Shown: positions 23,408-33,182 of the stretch, in pieces
How the letters are laid out: every line of letters starts with the position of its first letter
How positions within the stretch are numbered: position 1 is the stretch's first letter
NCBI GenBank assembly: GCA_900318145.1
Contig: ONJM01000003.1
Coordinates: 1-64,000, forward strand
DNA: 64,000 nucleotides
Reading direction: 5' to 3'
From: an uncultured Eubacteriales bacterium
GTDB lineage: Bacteria > Bacillota > Clostridia > Christensenellales > Aristaeellaceae
Translations under genes and position numbers: made by a program
Notes under the pieces: model-generated
Told to the model about the DNA's origin: nothing
The model's input: only the letters and a program-made list of their open reading frames with translations
The model's database searches: none

Positions 23408-23497
23408 CAGACGCAGGGCAAAACGCGGACAGAGCGCCGCGCTGTATTATCGCAATACGCGGCTGAAGCCGTGACCGATGCGGAGAAAGGCGTTTCC

Positions 23498-24904
23498 ATG
23501 TTTGTACAGAAGCTCCTGGGGGTAAAAGACCATACGGGAAAGCCCATTGATCCGTCCCAGACAAAAGAGCTTTACCGGAAAACGCTCTCCATCGCATGGC
23601 CTTCCACGGTGGAAGGCGCACTGCTGAGCATCATCAGCTCTGTGGATATGATGATGGTCGGAACGCTTGGGGCGGCATCCATCGCCGCTGTCGGACTGAC
23701 CAGCCAGCCCCGGATGATCATGCTGATCCTTGCCCAGGCGCTCTGCATCGGCACCACGGCGCTCTGCGCGCGCCGCAAAGGCGCGCAGGACAGGGCCGGG
23801 GCCAATGCCTGCCTGAACCAGTCCCTGGGAATTATTACGGTGATCGGCATCCTGATGACGCTGGCCGGTTACTTCGGCGCGGAATGGCTGATGCGGCTGG
23901 GCGGAGCCAACGAGGATACCTTTGCGCTGAGCACGGATTATTTCCGGATCATCAGCCTGGCTTTTCTGCCGCAGTGCTGGCAGCTGTGCATCTGCGCTGC
24001 CATGCGCGCGATCGGAAAAACCCGCATCACCATGTTTACAAATATTACGGCCAATCTGATCAACGTTGTTCTCAATTATATCCTGATTAACGGAAAACTG
24101 GGCTTTCCTGCCCTGGGTGTCCGGGGCGCGGCGATCGCCACAGCCTGCGGAACCGTGTCAGCCAGCATGATCTGCGTGGCGCTTGCCCTGCATAAGGGAG
24201 GATATTACCATCTGGCGTTTCCCAGGTTTGACCGCCTGACAGTGAAGGGCCTTGCCCGGGTCGGATCCAGTTCGATGGTGGAAGCGGTCTGCCTCAGAAT
24301 CGGTTTTCTGATTCTCGCCCGCCTGATCGCGGGAATCGGCACGAATGCTTTCGCCGCTTACCAGATTGTCAGCCAGGTTACCTCCCTTTCCTTTACCCTG
24401 GGGGACGGGGTCAGCACCGCCGCGACCTCCCTCGTCGGCCAGAGCCTCGGCGCAAAGCGCAAGGACCTTGCCATGGGCTATGCCCAGGCGGCGTCCCGGG
24501 TCGGCTTCCTTGTTGCCCTGCTGCTGATGCTGGTCATCTTTGTCTTCAGCCGCCAGTTCGCAATGCTCTTTACAAACGATGAGGAAATCATTTATGCCGT
24601 AACCCTTTCCTTCTATGCGGCAATTGCCGCCATGATTTTCCAGAACGGGCGGGTTGTTCAGTCCGGCGTGCTGCGCGGCGCCGGCGATGTCCGTTTTGTA
24701 GCCGTCTGCGCGTTGCTCAGCGTCTCGATTCTTCGTCCCATCCTGACCTGGCTGTTCTGCTATCCGCTGGCCGGCATCTGGCCCGGCGCGCCGGTCGCGG
24801 TGCTTTCTCCCTGGATCGCCTTCCTGATTGACGCCGTTGTCCGGGACCGGCTGCTGCATCACAGAATCCGGCAGGGAAAGTGGCTGGATATCGAGCTTTC
24901 CTGA
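23498..24904 (+). CDS. MATE family efflux transporter
   Basis: 468 residues with about 12 membrane segments. ATG 23498 is preferred; a GTG at 23471 in the same frame is possible. Two homologous halves are visible, each opening with a MATE signature: IAWPSTVEGALLSIISSVDMMMVGTLG (about 30-55) and VGSSSMVEAVCLRIGFLILARLIAGIGTNAFAAYQI in the second half, with GDGVSTAATSLVGQSLGAKR, the most conserved MATE loop. It exports cationic drugs or metabolites against Na+ or H+ entry. Substrate unknown. Confidence 0.92.
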   Translation: MFVQKLLGVKDHTGKPIDPSQTKELYRKTLSIAWPSTVEGALLSIISSVDMMMVGTLGAASIAAVGLTSQPRMIMLILAQALCIGTTALCARRKGAQDRAGANACLNQSLGIITVIGILMTLAGYFGAEWLMRLGGANEDTFALSTDYFRIISLAFLPQCWQLCICAAMRAIGKTRITMFTNITANLINVVLNYILINGKLGFPALGVRGAAIATACGTVSASMICVALALHKGGYYHLAFPRFDRLTVKGLARVGSSSMVEAVCLRIGFLILARLIAGIGTNAFAAYQIVSQVTSLSFTLGDGVSTAATSLVGQSLGAKRKDLAMGYAQAASRVGFLVALLLMLVIFVFSRQFAMLFTNDEEIIYAVTLSFYAAIAAMIFQNGRVVQSGVLRGAGDVRFVAVCALLSVSILRPILTWLFCYPLAGIWPGAPVAVLSPWIAFLIDAVVRDRLLHHRIRQGKWLDIELS

Positions 24905-24926
24905 TTAACGATACGGAGGGAACACC

Positions 24927-25406
24927 ATGACAAAAGATGAAATAATGAATCTGATCAACCGGTCCCTGTTCGCAACCATCGGTTATACCGACGAGGCGGG
25001 CAGACAGAACGTCCGGAGGGTTTTCTGCGTATGGCACAAGGGATTGGGCAGGCATCTGATCTCGACAAATACAGGTTCAGCGCATGTGCAAAGCCTGCTG
25101 AAGAACGGAAACGCGTGTCTGTATTTTTCCGATGATTCCACTTTTGAAGGAGTCTGCCTGTTCGGCAGCGCCGCGGTGCATTTTGAAAGGGAATATAAAG
25201 AACTCCTCTGGAACGAAGGAGATGAGAAATACTATCCAAAGGGAGTTGAGGACGAGGACTATTGCGTTCTGGAGTTTATCGCGGAAAGCGGACGGTATTA
25301 CCGCTATGACGGGAAGGGCGATTTATCCGCGGCTGAGATTGCGGAATTTGACGCGGGCCGGGAATTTGAGAACGGATATGACGCCGTAAACGCTTCGGAA
25401 TGTTAA
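24927..25406 (+). CDS. Pyridoxamine 5'-phosphate oxidase family (FMN split-barrel) protein
   Basis: 159 residues after CGGAGGGA. LFATIGYTDEAGRQNVRRVF, HLISTNTGSAHVQSLLKNGNACLYFSD and CLFGSAAVHFE follow the split-barrel pattern of PNPOx-like and general stress FMN proteins, where the STxxxxKxxxLxxN region binds the flavin phosphate. No PNPOx C-terminal domain, so a role in B6 synthesis is unlikely. It stands 22 bases after the MATE gene and could be cotranscribed. Confidence 0.78.
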   Translation: MTKDEIMNLINRSLFATIGYTDEAGRQNVRRVFCVWHKGLGRHLISTNTGSAHVQSLLKNGNACLYFSDDSTFEGVCLFGSAAVHFEREYKELLWNEGDEKYYPKGVEDEDYCVLEFIAESGRYYRYDGKGDLSAAEIAEFDAGREFENGYDAVNASEC

Positions 25407-25450
25407 GTACCGCTCTGTCAATGAAATATAAGTAAGGAGGATTCGTACAA

Positions 25451-27253
25451 ATGGGAAAAAACAGGTATGTGGGCAGTTACCCTGCTATCGGCATCCGTCC
25501 GGTCATCGACGGCCGCCGCGGGCCTCTGCGGGTGCGTGAAAGCCTGGAGGACCAGACGATGAATATGGCGAAATCCGCCGCAAAACTGTTTGAGGAGAAC
25601 CTGCGCTACACCAACGGCGAGCCCGTGCGCGTGGTGATTTCCGACACTACCATCGGCCGCGTGGCGGAAACCGCCGCCTGCGAGGAGAAGTTTCGCCGCG
25701 AGGGTGTAGCCATTACCCTGACCGTAACTCCCTGCTGGTGCTATGGTTCCGAGACCATGGACATGGACCGGAACACCATCAAGGCTGTCTGGGGCCTGAA
25801 TGCCACGGAGCGCCCCGGCGCGGTGTATCTGGCTTCCGTGCTGGCCACGCATGCCCAGAAAGGTCTGCCTGCCTTCGGCATCTACGGCCATGATGTTCAG
25901 GACGCGGACGATACGGAGATCCCCGGGGATGTGAGGGAGAAGCTGCTGCGGTTCGGGCGCGCGGCTGTGGCCGCGGCCACCATGCGCGGCAAGAGCTATC
26001 TGCAGATTGGCTCCATCTGCATGGGGATCGGCGGTTCCATCATCGACAGCAAATTTATCGAGGAATACCTGGGCATGCGGGTTGAATCCGTGGACGAGGT
26101 TGAAATCATCCGCCGCATGACCGAGGGGATCTACGATGAGAAGGAGTACGGGAAGCTGAAGGCCTGGGCAGAGAAAAACATTCGGGAAGGCTTTGACAAG
26201 AACCCGGCCGGGATGCAGCGCAGCCGCGGGCAGAAGGACAGGGACTGGGAATTCACCCTGAAAATGTACCTGATCATCAAAGACCTGATGAACGGCAATC
26301 CCAACCTGCCCGAGGGCCGCGAGGAAGAGATGGCGGGCCACAACGCCCTGGCCGGCGGCTTCCAGGGTCAGCGTCAGTGGACCGATTTCTATCCGAACTG
26401 CGATTTCCCGGAAGCTTTGCTGAACACAAGCTTCGATCACAACGGCGCGCGTGAACCCTATATCCTGGCTACCGAAAACGACGTGCTCAACGGCCTGGGC
26501 ATGATGTTCATGAAGCTGCTCACCAATAAGGCCCAGATGTTTGCCGATGTGCGCACCTACTGGTCTCCGGGGTCCGTCCGGCGGGTAACCGGCTATGACC
26601 TTGAGGGTAAAGCGAAGGAGAACGGCGGGATTATCCATCTGATCAACTCCGGCGCATGCTGCCTGGATGCCAACGGCCAGGCCCGTGACGCGGAAGGCAA
26701 CCGCCTGATAAAACCCTGGTATGACGTGACCGAAGCGGACCAGCAGGCCATCATGGAACACACTACCTGGAATTACGCTGATCTGGGTTACTTCCGTGGC
26801 GGCGGATATTCCGCCCGCTTCGTGACGGACTGTGAGATGCCGGCAACCATGATCCGCCTGAACCTGGTGGACGGGCTGGGCCCGATGCTCCAGATCGCGG
26901 AAGGATGGACCGTGCAGCTGCCCGACGAGGTTACCGACATTCTGTGGAAACGCACTGACTACACCTGGCCCTGCACCTGGTTCACCCCGCGCTGCGACGG
27001 CAGGGAGGGCAGCCCGTTCAAAACGGCTTATGAGGTTATGAACTGCTGGGGCGCCAATCACGGCGCGATCAGCTACGGCCACATTGGCGCGGACCTGATT
27101 ACCCTTGCTTCCATGCTGCGCATCCCTGTAGCGATGCACAACGTGCCGGCGGAGAAGATCTACCGTCCCGCGGCCTGGAACGCCTTCGGCATGGACAAGG
27201 AAGGCGCCGACTACCGCGCCTGCGCGAATTACGGCCCGATGTACAGGAAATAA
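25451..27253 (+). CDS. fucI: L-fucose isomerase
   Basis: 600 residues, full family length; TAAGGAGG precedes ATG 25451. The N-terminal substrate domain opens with [21 protein letters not shown]. Mn2+-binding residues are visible as E342 ([15 protein letters not shown]), D366 (FADVRTYW) and H537 ([13 protein letters not shown]). It interconverts L-fucose with L-fuculose (and often D-arabinose with D-ribulose) in the cytoplasm. No fuculokinase or aldolase is near, so the rest of the pathway lies elsewhere. Fucose occurs in plant rhamnogalacturonan and host mucins, consistent with the neighbouring glycoside genes. Confidence 0.96.
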   Translation: MGKNRYVGSYPAIGIRPVIDGRRGPLRVRESLEDQTMNMAKSAAKLFEENLRYTNGEPVRVVISDTTIGRVAETAACEEKFRREGVAITLTVTPCWCYGSETMDMDRNTIKAVWGLNATERPGAVYLASVLATHAQKGLPAFGIYGHDVQDADDTEIPGDVREKLLRFGRAAVAAATMRGKSYLQIGSICMGIGGSIIDSKFIEEYLGMRVESVDEVEIIRRMTEGIYDEKEYGKLKAWAEKNIREGFDKNPAGMQRSRGQKDRDWEFTLKMYLIIKDLMNGNPNLPEGREEEMAGHNALAGGFQGQRQWTDFYPNCDFPEALLNTSFDHNGAREPYILATENDVLNGLGMMFMKLLTNKAQMFADVRTYWSPGSVRRVTGYDLEGKAKENGGIIHLINSGACCLDANGQARDAEGNRLIKPWYDVTEADQQAIMEHTTWNYADLGYFRGGGYSARFVTDCEMPATMIRLNLVDGLGPMLQIAEGWTVQLPDEVTDILWKRTDYTWPCTWFTPRCDGREGSPFKTAYEVMNCWGANHGAISYGHIGADLITLASMLRIPVAMHNVPAEKIYRPAAWNAFGMDKEGADYRACANYGPMYRK

Positions 27254-27257
27254 AGAC

Positions 27258-27301
27258 AGCACTGCCGGCAGGGGCTGCGCGGCTGTCCCGGCGGTGCTTT
27301 G
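27258..27301 (+). terminator. Terminator-like hairpin after fucI
   Basis: Eleven-base arms AGCACTGCCGG (27258-27268) and CCGGCGGTGCT (27288-27298) with one G-T pair; the T tract is short (TTT), so termination may be partial. Confidence 0.45.
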
Positions 27302-27321
27302 GCGGATTGCGGAGGATACAG

Positions 27322-28230
27322 ATGCATTTTGTGGACGCGAAAGGAATTCTGACCGGCGGAAAAGGCCGCTTCGGAATGAATATATACCGCGGGTGTTCCC
27401 ACGGGTGCGTTTACTGCGACAGCCGGAGCAAATGCTATCAGTTCACCCACGCGTTTGAAGACATTGAAGTAAAGCGGAACGCGCCGGAGCTGCTGGAGCA
27501 GGCACTGAAATCAAAACGGCAGAAGGCGATGATCGGTACCGGCTCAATGTCCGATCCCTACATGCACTGCGAAGAGAAACTCGGCCTGACCCGGAAATGC
27601 CTGGAGATTATCTGCAAATACGGATTCGGCGCGGCGGTTCAGACGAAATCCGACAGGATCCTGCGGGATATCGACCTGCTGGAGGAGATCCATAAAAGAG
27701 CCAAATGCGTTGTACAGATCACGCTGACAACCTGGGACGACCGGCTGTGCGGAATCCTGGAACCGAATGTATGCAATACGCAGCGGCGGGTTGAAGTGCT
27801 GGATGAGATGCGGAAACGGGGAATTCCGACCGTTGTCTGGATGACGCCTATCCTGCCGTTTATCAACGATACAGAGGAAAACATCAAAGCGATCCTGGAT
27901 GCCTGCGCGCGGACAGAGGTCAAAGGGATCATCTGCTTTGACATGGGACTGACCCTGCGGGAAGGCGACCGGGAGTATTACTATCAGGCGCTGGATGCGT
28001 ATTTTCCCGGACTGAAGGAACGCTATATCCGGACCTACGGAAACGCCTATGAAATTCCAAGCCCGGACAGCGGGCAGCTGATGGCCCTGTTCCGGTCCTT
28101 CTGCAGAGATCACGGAATCCTGTACAGGCCGGAAGAATGCTTTGAATATCTGAGTTTCCTGCCGGAAAAATACCGGCAGACGACCTTTCTGGATGACATG
28201 GCAGGCCTGCGGACGGAAAACAATTCCTGA
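27322..28230 (+). CDS. Radical SAM protein, SPL-like
   Basis: 302 residues from ATG 27322 (GCGGAGG 9 bases upstream; the in-frame TTG at 27307 overlaps that site). The [4Fe-4S] motif is CSHGCVYC, followed by DSRSKCYQF, and the family hallmarks GTGSMSDPYMHCEEKLGLTR and VVQITLTTWDDRLCGILEPN match the Rv2578c/SplB-like branch of unknown function. These proteins cleave SAM to a 5'-deoxyadenosyl radical. The 240-residue core is complete; the reaction is unknown. Confidence 0.85.
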   Translation: MHFVDAKGILTGGKGRFGMNIYRGCSHGCVYCDSRSKCYQFTHAFEDIEVKRNAPELLEQALKSKRQKAMIGTGSMSDPYMHCEEKLGLTRKCLEIICKYGFGAAVQTKSDRILRDIDLLEEIHKRAKCVVQITLTTWDDRLCGILEPNVCNTQRRVEVLDEMRKRGIPTVVWMTPILPFINDTEENIKAILDACARTEVKGIICFDMGLTLREGDREYYYQALDAYFPGLKERYIRTYGNAYEIPSPDSGQLMALFRSFCRDHGILYRPEECFEYLSFLPEKYRQTTFLDDMAGLRTENNS

Positions 28231-28316
28231 AGGAAAGCAATACGCGCGGCCGGCCGACTGAGCGGCTTTCCGCGGGGACCGGCATACCGATCCGGCGCGA
28301 AGCCCGCGTGAATCCG

Positions 28317-28345
28317 TTGAGGGACCGCGGAATTCATGGTAAAAT
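28317..28345 (+). promoter_or_regulatory. Promoter of the 28379 GNAT gene
   Basis: TTGAGG (28317-28322), 17-base spacer, TAAAAT (28340-28345) with an extended TGG before it. Confidence 0.6.
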
Positions 28346-28378
28346 GGGCACGGAACGCGGAGAAAGGACGCAACAGAT

Positions 28379-28831
28379 ATGGATTATACGATCAGGCCGG
28401 TTACCGCCGACGACTACGACGCGATTTACGCGCTGTGGAACAGCACGGAGCAGAGCCGCCGGGCGCTGAACCCCGTGGACGATTCCCGCGAAGGAATCGG
28501 AAGGTATCTGAAACGGAATCCGGATACGTGCTTTGCCGCGGTGGCGGAGGGCAGGATTGTCGGCGTGATCCTGACAGGTCATGACGGACGGCGCGGCATC
28601 ATTCATCATATGTGCGTGCATCCGGATTACAGGCGCAGGGGGATCGCCGGGCGGCTTGTCTCCGAAGCCGAGAAAGCACTGAAGAAGGAAGGAATCCAGA
28701 AAGTGTTCGGCCTGGTGTTCAGGGACAACGAGGCGGCGAACGCGTTCTGGGAACAGCAGGGGTATTCTCTCAGAACGAATCTGAATTACCGCAACAAGAG
28801 CCTGAATGAAAAAATCCCGGCGGGTGAATAG
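28379..28831 (+). CDS. GNAT family N-acetyltransferase
   Basis: 150 residues, AAAGGA upstream. The start YTIRPVTADDYDAIYALWNST is typical of GNATs; motif A is IIHHMCVHPDYRRRGIAGRLVSEAEKAL with acetyl-CoA loop RRRGIA, and motif B is FGLVFRDNEAANAFWEQQGYSLR. The overall pattern (WNSTEQSRRALNPVDDS) resembles YpeA-like members. The substrate is unknown. It has its own promoter; the GNAT-nitroreductase gene begins 100 bases later. Confidence 0.86.
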   Translation: MDYTIRPVTADDYDAIYALWNSTEQSRRALNPVDDSREGIGRYLKRNPDTCFAAVAEGRIVGVILTGHDGRRGIIHHMCVHPDYRRRGIAGRLVSEAEKALKKEGIQKVFGLVFRDNEAANAFWEQQGYSLRTNLNYRNKSLNEKIPAGE

Positions 28832-28932
28832 GCCTGAACCGGCGGAGACGCAGCGGGATGTTCCAAAGAGGAAACCCGGGAGATCACATGGCGGGAAAAG
28901 CGTCCGCGGGGGACGATTCGGGAGGGAAAAGC

Positions 28933-29931
28933 ATGACAGTGTTTCAGGTGGACGATCCGGAACGGAAGCAGTCGATTGCCCGGGAAATCCTGGAGGCGCT
29001 TCCGGACTGGTTCGAAAATACCGAAGCGCGGGAACAATACATCCGGGAAAGCCGGGAAAGGGTCTTTTTTGCCGCGGAGCGGGAAGGCCGCACCATTGGC
29101 TTCCTGTGCCTGAAGGAAACCGGAAGCTGTACGGTTGAGCTTGCGGTGATGGGAGTCCGGATGGAATATCACCGGCAGGGCGCGGGAAGGGCGCTGTTTC
29201 AGGCGGCCAGGGATTACGCCGCCGCGGCCGGATACGCGTTTATGCAGGTCAAAACCGTTCAGATGGGATACTACGAGGACTACGACCGCACAAACAGGTT
29301 CTACAGGAGCCTCGGGTTCAGGGAGTTTGAAGTGATTCCTTCCCTTTGGGGCAAAGAGAATCCCTGCCAGATCTATATCCTTTCCCTGCGGGAATCTCCG
29401 CGGGAGGTGATTCTGAACCGGCGCAGCTACCGCGGGAAATATAAGCCGGAGAAGGTGCCGGAGGCGGATCTCGCCCTGATTCTGGAGGCGGGGCTGGCGG
29501 CGCCGTCCGGCTGCAACAGGCAGACCACCAGCCTGATCGCGGTGGATGACGAGGCGCTTCTGGACAGGCTGCGCGCGGAGATTGATCCGCCGGTGGCGGA
29601 AACAGCGCCGGCCCTGATCTGCGTGCTTACGCAGCGGATCAACGCGTACCGCGACAGATGCTTCGCGACGCAGGATTACGCGGCGGCGATTGAGAACATG
29701 CTGCTGATGATCCGTGCCCTGGGGTATGAGAGTTGCTGGTATGAAGGCCATATCACCGATACGGACCGGATCGGCGACCGGCTCGCGGCCATCCTTGGCG
29801 TTCCGGAACCGTATGAACTGGTCTGTATCCTGCCGGTTGGCAGAGCGGAAAGCGAACCGGCAGTACCGAAGAAAAAGCCTTTTGAGGAACGGGCCTGGAT
29901 GAACGGGTTCGGGAACCCCTGCCGCCGGTGA
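28933..29931 (+). CDS. GNAT acetyltransferase fused to nitroreductase-family domain
   Basis: 332 residues from ATG 28933 (GGAGGGA upstream; ATGs at 28858 and 28888 have weaker context). Residues 1-150 are a GNAT domain: VELAVMGVRMEYHRQGAGRALFQAARDYAA with RQGAGRA as the acetyl-CoA loop, and NRFYRSLGFREFE. Residues about 155-332 are a short nitroreductase-like FMN domain: ILNRRSYRGKYKPEKVPEADLALILEAGLAAPSGCNRQTTSLIAV is the N-terminal FMN site (R-R-S-x-R and APSGxNxQ) and DYAAAIENMLLMIRALGYESCWYEG the second. Reading is continuous with no frameshift. Both domains are well known singly; I do not recognise this fusion. Confidence 0.85.
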   Translation: MTVFQVDDPERKQSIAREILEALPDWFENTEAREQYIRESRERVFFAAEREGRTIGFLCLKETGSCTVELAVMGVRMEYHRQGAGRALFQAARDYAAAAGYAFMQVKTVQMGYYEDYDRTNRFYRSLGFREFEVIPSLWGKENPCQIYILSLRESPREVILNRRSYRGKYKPEKVPEADLALILEAGLAAPSGCNRQTTSLIAVDDEALLDRLRAEIDPPVAETAPALICVLTQRINAYRDRCFATQDYAAAIENMLLMIRALGYESCWYEGHITDTDRIGDRLAAILGVPEPYELVCILPVGRAESEPAVPKKKPFEERAWMNGFGNPCRR

Positions 29932-29976
29932 TCCGCCGGGACGGAGGGGCAGAAACAACGCGGGGAGGGTAAGGAC

Positions 29977-31506
29977 GTGGCGGAAGGAACCAATCCCCTG
30001 ACCGGGATGGATTTTCCGGATCCGGACGTGATCCGCGCCGGGGATACGTATTACATGATCAGCACTACCATGCACTTTTTTCCGGGGGCGCAGATCCTGA
30101 GGTCGTGGGATCTGATCCATTGGGAAACGTGTTCGTATGTGTACGGGACGCTGGAGCATACGCCCGGGGAAATCCTGGAGGGAGAACAGAATATTTACGG
30201 GCACGGTATGTGGGCCGCGTCCCTGCGGTACCATCAGGGAACCTTCTACGTTGTTTTTATCGCGCACGAATGGGACAGAACTTTCCTGTTCACGGCAAAA
30301 AACATTGAAGGTCCCTGGGAAAAGCGCTATATTGAAGGAGTGTACCACGATCCTTCGCTGCTTTTCGACGATGACGGAAGGGTTTATATCGCATACGGAA
30401 ACCGCGACATCCGGCTGACGGAACTGAAGGAGGACCTGAGCGGGCCGAAGCCCGGCGGGACGGATCGGGTGATCGTCCGGGACGCACCGGGGGAATTCCT
30501 GGGATACGAGGGTTCCCACCTGTATAAGATCAACGGAAAATACGTGCTGTTCCTGATTCATTCCCGGCAGCAGAGATGGTTCCGGACGCAGGCCTGCTTT
30601 ATCACGGACGACCCGGAAGGCGTCTGGGCCGGCGGGGATGTGTTTGAGGGCAGCCTGGAGGGAACGGACAGCGGCGCGGCGCAGGGCGGCATTGTGGACA
30701 CGCCGGACGGACGCTGGTTCGCAATCCTGTTCCAGGACCGCGGCGCCGCGGGACGGATTCCGGTGCTGGTGCCGGTGACCTGGAACCGGTTCGGATATCC
30801 GGTTTTCGGAAAGGCGGAGAAACGGATTGAAAACGCGTGCACCCGGCCGGAAGCGGTCATGGAGCCGCTGTACTGCGATGATGATTTTCTGAGCACGGAA
30901 GCCGGGAAGATGAGGCTGAAAAAAGCCTGGCAGTTCAACCATGAACCCCGGGAAGGCTGCTGGGAAACCGGGGACGGCGCATACCGGATCACCACGGATA
31001 AAATCAGCCGGACTGTGGAATCCGCGCGGAATACCCTGACGCAGCGCACGCTGATTACCGGCTGCGCCGCCGAGGTGACGGCGGACGCCCGGGAAACCAG
31101 GAACGGCGACGTGGCCGGACTGTGCCTGCTGATCGGCAGCTACGGCCTGATCGGCGTGGCCAGGGAGACGGAAGGATACCGCCTGGTCATGAAAGCCCGC
31201 GCGCCGGGGGAAAAGGAAGAAAAAGAGCTTGCGAGCCTTCCGCTGCGGAACGGGACCGTCCGGCTGCGGGCGGAGGTCCGCTTTCCCGGACCGCTGGGGG
31301 AAGTGAGATTCTATTACCGGGCAGGGGAACAGTGGGAACAGCTGGGGCTGGCGCATACGATGCGCTTCGCGCTGGACCATTTCACCGGCTGCCGCTTCGG
31401 CCTGTTTCTGTATTCCACACGCGAAACCGGCGGAAAGGCCGCTTTCAGCCGCTTCAGGTATATTCCGGAGCTGCCTGCCCGGGAGGAAGAAATGAAACCG
31501 GGGTAA
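29977..31506 (+). CDS. Glycoside hydrolase family 43 protein with C-terminal beta-sandwich
   Basis: 509 residues from GTG 29977 (GGAGGGTAAG 8 bases before). NPLTGMDFPDPDVIRAGDTYYMISTTMHFFPGAQILRSWDLIHWE is the five-bladed propeller opening with the base Asp in PDPD. The pKa-modulating Asp lies in EGVYHDPSLLFDDDGRVYIAYG and the acid Glu in GEFLGYEGSHLYKINGKYVLF. After 300 a GH43_C2-type sandwich follows (YCDDDFLSTEAGKMRLKKAWQFNHEP). Relatives are beta-xylosidases, arabinofuranosidases or galactosidases; no signal peptide, so it acts on imported oligosaccharides. Confidence 0.88.
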   Translation: MAEGTNPLTGMDFPDPDVIRAGDTYYMISTTMHFFPGAQILRSWDLIHWETCSYVYGTLEHTPGEILEGEQNIYGHGMWAASLRYHQGTFYVVFIAHEWDRTFLFTAKNIEGPWEKRYIEGVYHDPSLLFDDDGRVYIAYGNRDIRLTELKEDLSGPKPGGTDRVIVRDAPGEFLGYEGSHLYKINGKYVLFLIHSRQQRWFRTQACFITDDPEGVWAGGDVFEGSLEGTDSGAAQGGIVDTPDGRWFAILFQDRGAAGRIPVLVPVTWNRFGYPVFGKAEKRIENACTRPEAVMEPLYCDDDFLSTEAGKMRLKKAWQFNHEPREGCWETGDGAYRITTDKISRTVESARNTLTQRTLITGCAAEVTADARETRNGDVAGLCLLIGSYGLIGVARETEGYRLVMKARAPGEKEEKELASLPLRNGTVRLRAEVRFPGPLGEVRFYYRAGEQWEQLGLAHTMRFALDHFTGCRFGLFLYSTRETGGKAAFSRFRYIPELPAREEEMKPG

Positions 31507-31592
31507 ACGCCGTGTGACGGATAAACTGCCCGCCGGGCCGCGGCTGCGTATAAACCAGGGAAATCCGATGAACGCAGAGGAGGAAAAGACCG

Positions 31593-32522
31593 ATGAAGAA
31601 TCATGGAATGAATAGGATACTGGCCGCGCTGGCCGCGGCGGTGCTGTGCCTGACTATGCTGATTTCCTGCGCGGGCGCGGAAAGCGGAACGATGTCCTTT
31701 ACGGAATGGAAGGATCAGCTGCTCAACGCCCAGAACTGCCTGTTCAAGCAGCATAAAAACGGCCTGGGGCTCGGCCTGGAAAACTGCCCCGTATACACGG
31801 CGCCTTACCAGAACGCGTACCGCTTCGCGAACAACCGGCAGGCCTGCGATCCCGACAAAAACATCTTTGAGGCGGGAAAGACGGAAAACGGCTGGCTGCT
31901 GGTCCGGTACGACCCCGGCAACGGCATCATCCGCACGGGATATATCGCGCCGAAACAAGCGAACAAGTTCAGATCCCAGATGAGCACGAAGGGATTTGTT
32001 TTCCTGTCCGCTGTCGCGGCGGCGCCGATGGACGTCACGGACGATCCGGTGCAGGACCATAAGGTGTTCAAGACCATTGAAACCGGCGAAAGCTTTTATA
32101 TTGTCGCGAAGTATGTGTACCATGACGCCGACTGGTGGTACGTTGAGTGCACGAAGGACGGCAAGCCGGCCCGCGGCTTTATCCGCCGGAAAACAGCCGC
32201 TTTCCTGCCCGGAAACGAGGTGGAGGACAACCTGAACCAGGTGCCTGTCACACTGGAAACCCTCGGCTCGCCGAGTGTCTCTCCCATGGGAACGGAGAAG
32301 GTGGGCGAGATTGTGATCAACGGCGCCAAAGGCGATGAACGGAAATGGGTGCATAAGGCCGCGGTGTCGGACAATTCCCCGGTCACGTCCGTTTACCCCA
32401 CCATGCGTTATCCCTGCTATGCCGTGCAGACCGGGAACAACGGGAAACCCTGGTACTATATCTTCGTTGAAGACGCGAGCAAATGGGGATGGGTTACATC
32501 CGAAGTGGCGACGTTTGAATAA
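31593..32522 (+). CDS. Secreted or lipid-anchored protein with SH3-like repeats
   Basis: 309 residues; GAGGAGG precedes ATG 31593. An N-terminal signal (RILAALAAAVLCLTMLISC) ends in LISC, a credible lipobox, with Cys27 as the lipid-bearing residue; cleavage after AGA is an alternative. The mature part holds three SH3b-like units: CPVYTAPYQNAYRFANNRQACD to TGYIAPK, PMDVTDDPVQDHKVFKTIETGESFYIVA to GFIRRKTAAF, and TSVYPTMRYPCYAVQTG to WGWVTSEV. Such units bind cell wall peptides or polysaccharide. No enzymatic domain. Function unknown. Confidence 0.7.
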   Translation: MKNHGMNRILAALAAAVLCLTMLISCAGAESGTMSFTEWKDQLLNAQNCLFKQHKNGLGLGLENCPVYTAPYQNAYRFANNRQACDPDKNIFEAGKTENGWLLVRYDPGNGIIRTGYIAPKQANKFRSQMSTKGFVFLSAVAAAPMDVTDDPVQDHKVFKTIETGESFYIVAKYVYHDADWWYVECTKDGKPARGFIRRKTAAFLPGNEVEDNLNQVPVTLETLGSPSVSPMGTEKVGEIVINGAKGDERKWVHKAAVSDNSPVTSVYPTMRYPCYAVQTGNNGKPWYYIFVEDASKWGWVTSEVATFE

Positions 32523-32534
32523 AGGACAGGAAAC

Positions 32535-33125
32535 ATGCAGGAGATTACCTGGGAACTGTTCAACCGGCAGGTGGAAGCATGCCGGCTGTGTTCCCTGTGC
32601 CGGAGTATTCACCACAAGGTTCCCGGCCAGGGGGATCCGGAATCGCCCCTGATGCTGATCGGCGAAGGACCCGGACAGACGGAGGATGAGGAAGGCCTGG
32701 CTTTCGTGGGAGCGGCGGGGCAGCTGCTGACGAAGATGCTTGCGGCCATCGGCCTGCCGCGGGAGCGGGTGTATATCTGCAACGTGGTGAAATGCCGCCC
32801 GCCGAACAACCGGGTGCCCACGCCGGAGGAGGCGGAGGCCTGCAGGATCCATCTGCGGATGCAGACCTGGCTGGTGCGGCCGAAGGTCATCGTACTGCTG
32901 GGCAGCACCGCGGCGAAGAACCTGCTGAATCCGGAAATCCGGATTACCCGGGAACGGGGGCAATGGACGGAGCGGAAAGGCGTATGGATGATGCCTACCT
33001 ATCATCCTTCCGCGCTGCTGCGGGATCCGGACAAAAAACGGGAGGCGTGGGAAGACATGAAAAGCCTCCGGGACAAGCTGAAGGAGCTGGGACTCTATCA
33101 GGACCTGTATTCCGGAGACGCATAG
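32535..33125 (+). CDS. Uracil-DNA glycosylase, family 4
   Basis: 196 residues after AAAGGA. Motif 1 is GEGPGQTEDEEG (44-54), motif 2 is HPSALLR near 161. The four [4Fe-4S] cysteines of family 4 are present: C16, C19, C87 (VVKCRPPNN) and C103 (EACRIH), with the same 15-residue spacing between the last two as in Thermus. It excises uracil arising by cytosine deamination. It ends at a terminator that faces the convergent NUDIX gene. Confidence 0.92.
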   Translation: MQEITWELFNRQVEACRLCSLCRSIHHKVPGQGDPESPLMLIGEGPGQTEDEEGLAFVGAAGQLLTKMLAAIGLPRERVYICNVVKCRPPNNRVPTPEEAEACRIHLRMQTWLVRPKVIVLLGSTAAKNLLNPEIRITRERGQWTERKGVWMMPTYHPSALLRDPDKKREAWEDMKSLRDKLKELGLYQDLYSGDA

Positions 33126-33149
33126 GAGATCATCGTATATGACAAAGGA

Positions 33150-33179
33150 CGTCCGGGAAGATCCGGACGCCCTCTTTTT
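33150..33179 (+). terminator. Terminator of the uracil-DNA glycosylase gene
   Basis: Arms CGTCCGG (33150-33156) and CCGGACG (33163-33169), then CCCTCTTTTTC. Confidence 0.7.
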
Positions 33180-33182
33180 CGG

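Noticed and set aside
25418-27262. 614-codon open frame antisense to fucI
   Set aside because: Shadow of a highly conserved isomerase gene; no recognisable protein.
28786-31380. 864-codon open frame on the minus strand
   Set aside because: It is antisense to two GNAT genes and the GH43 gene, has a Pro/Arg/His-rich composition, and arises from GC-rich third codon positions. The sense frames have full domain matches.
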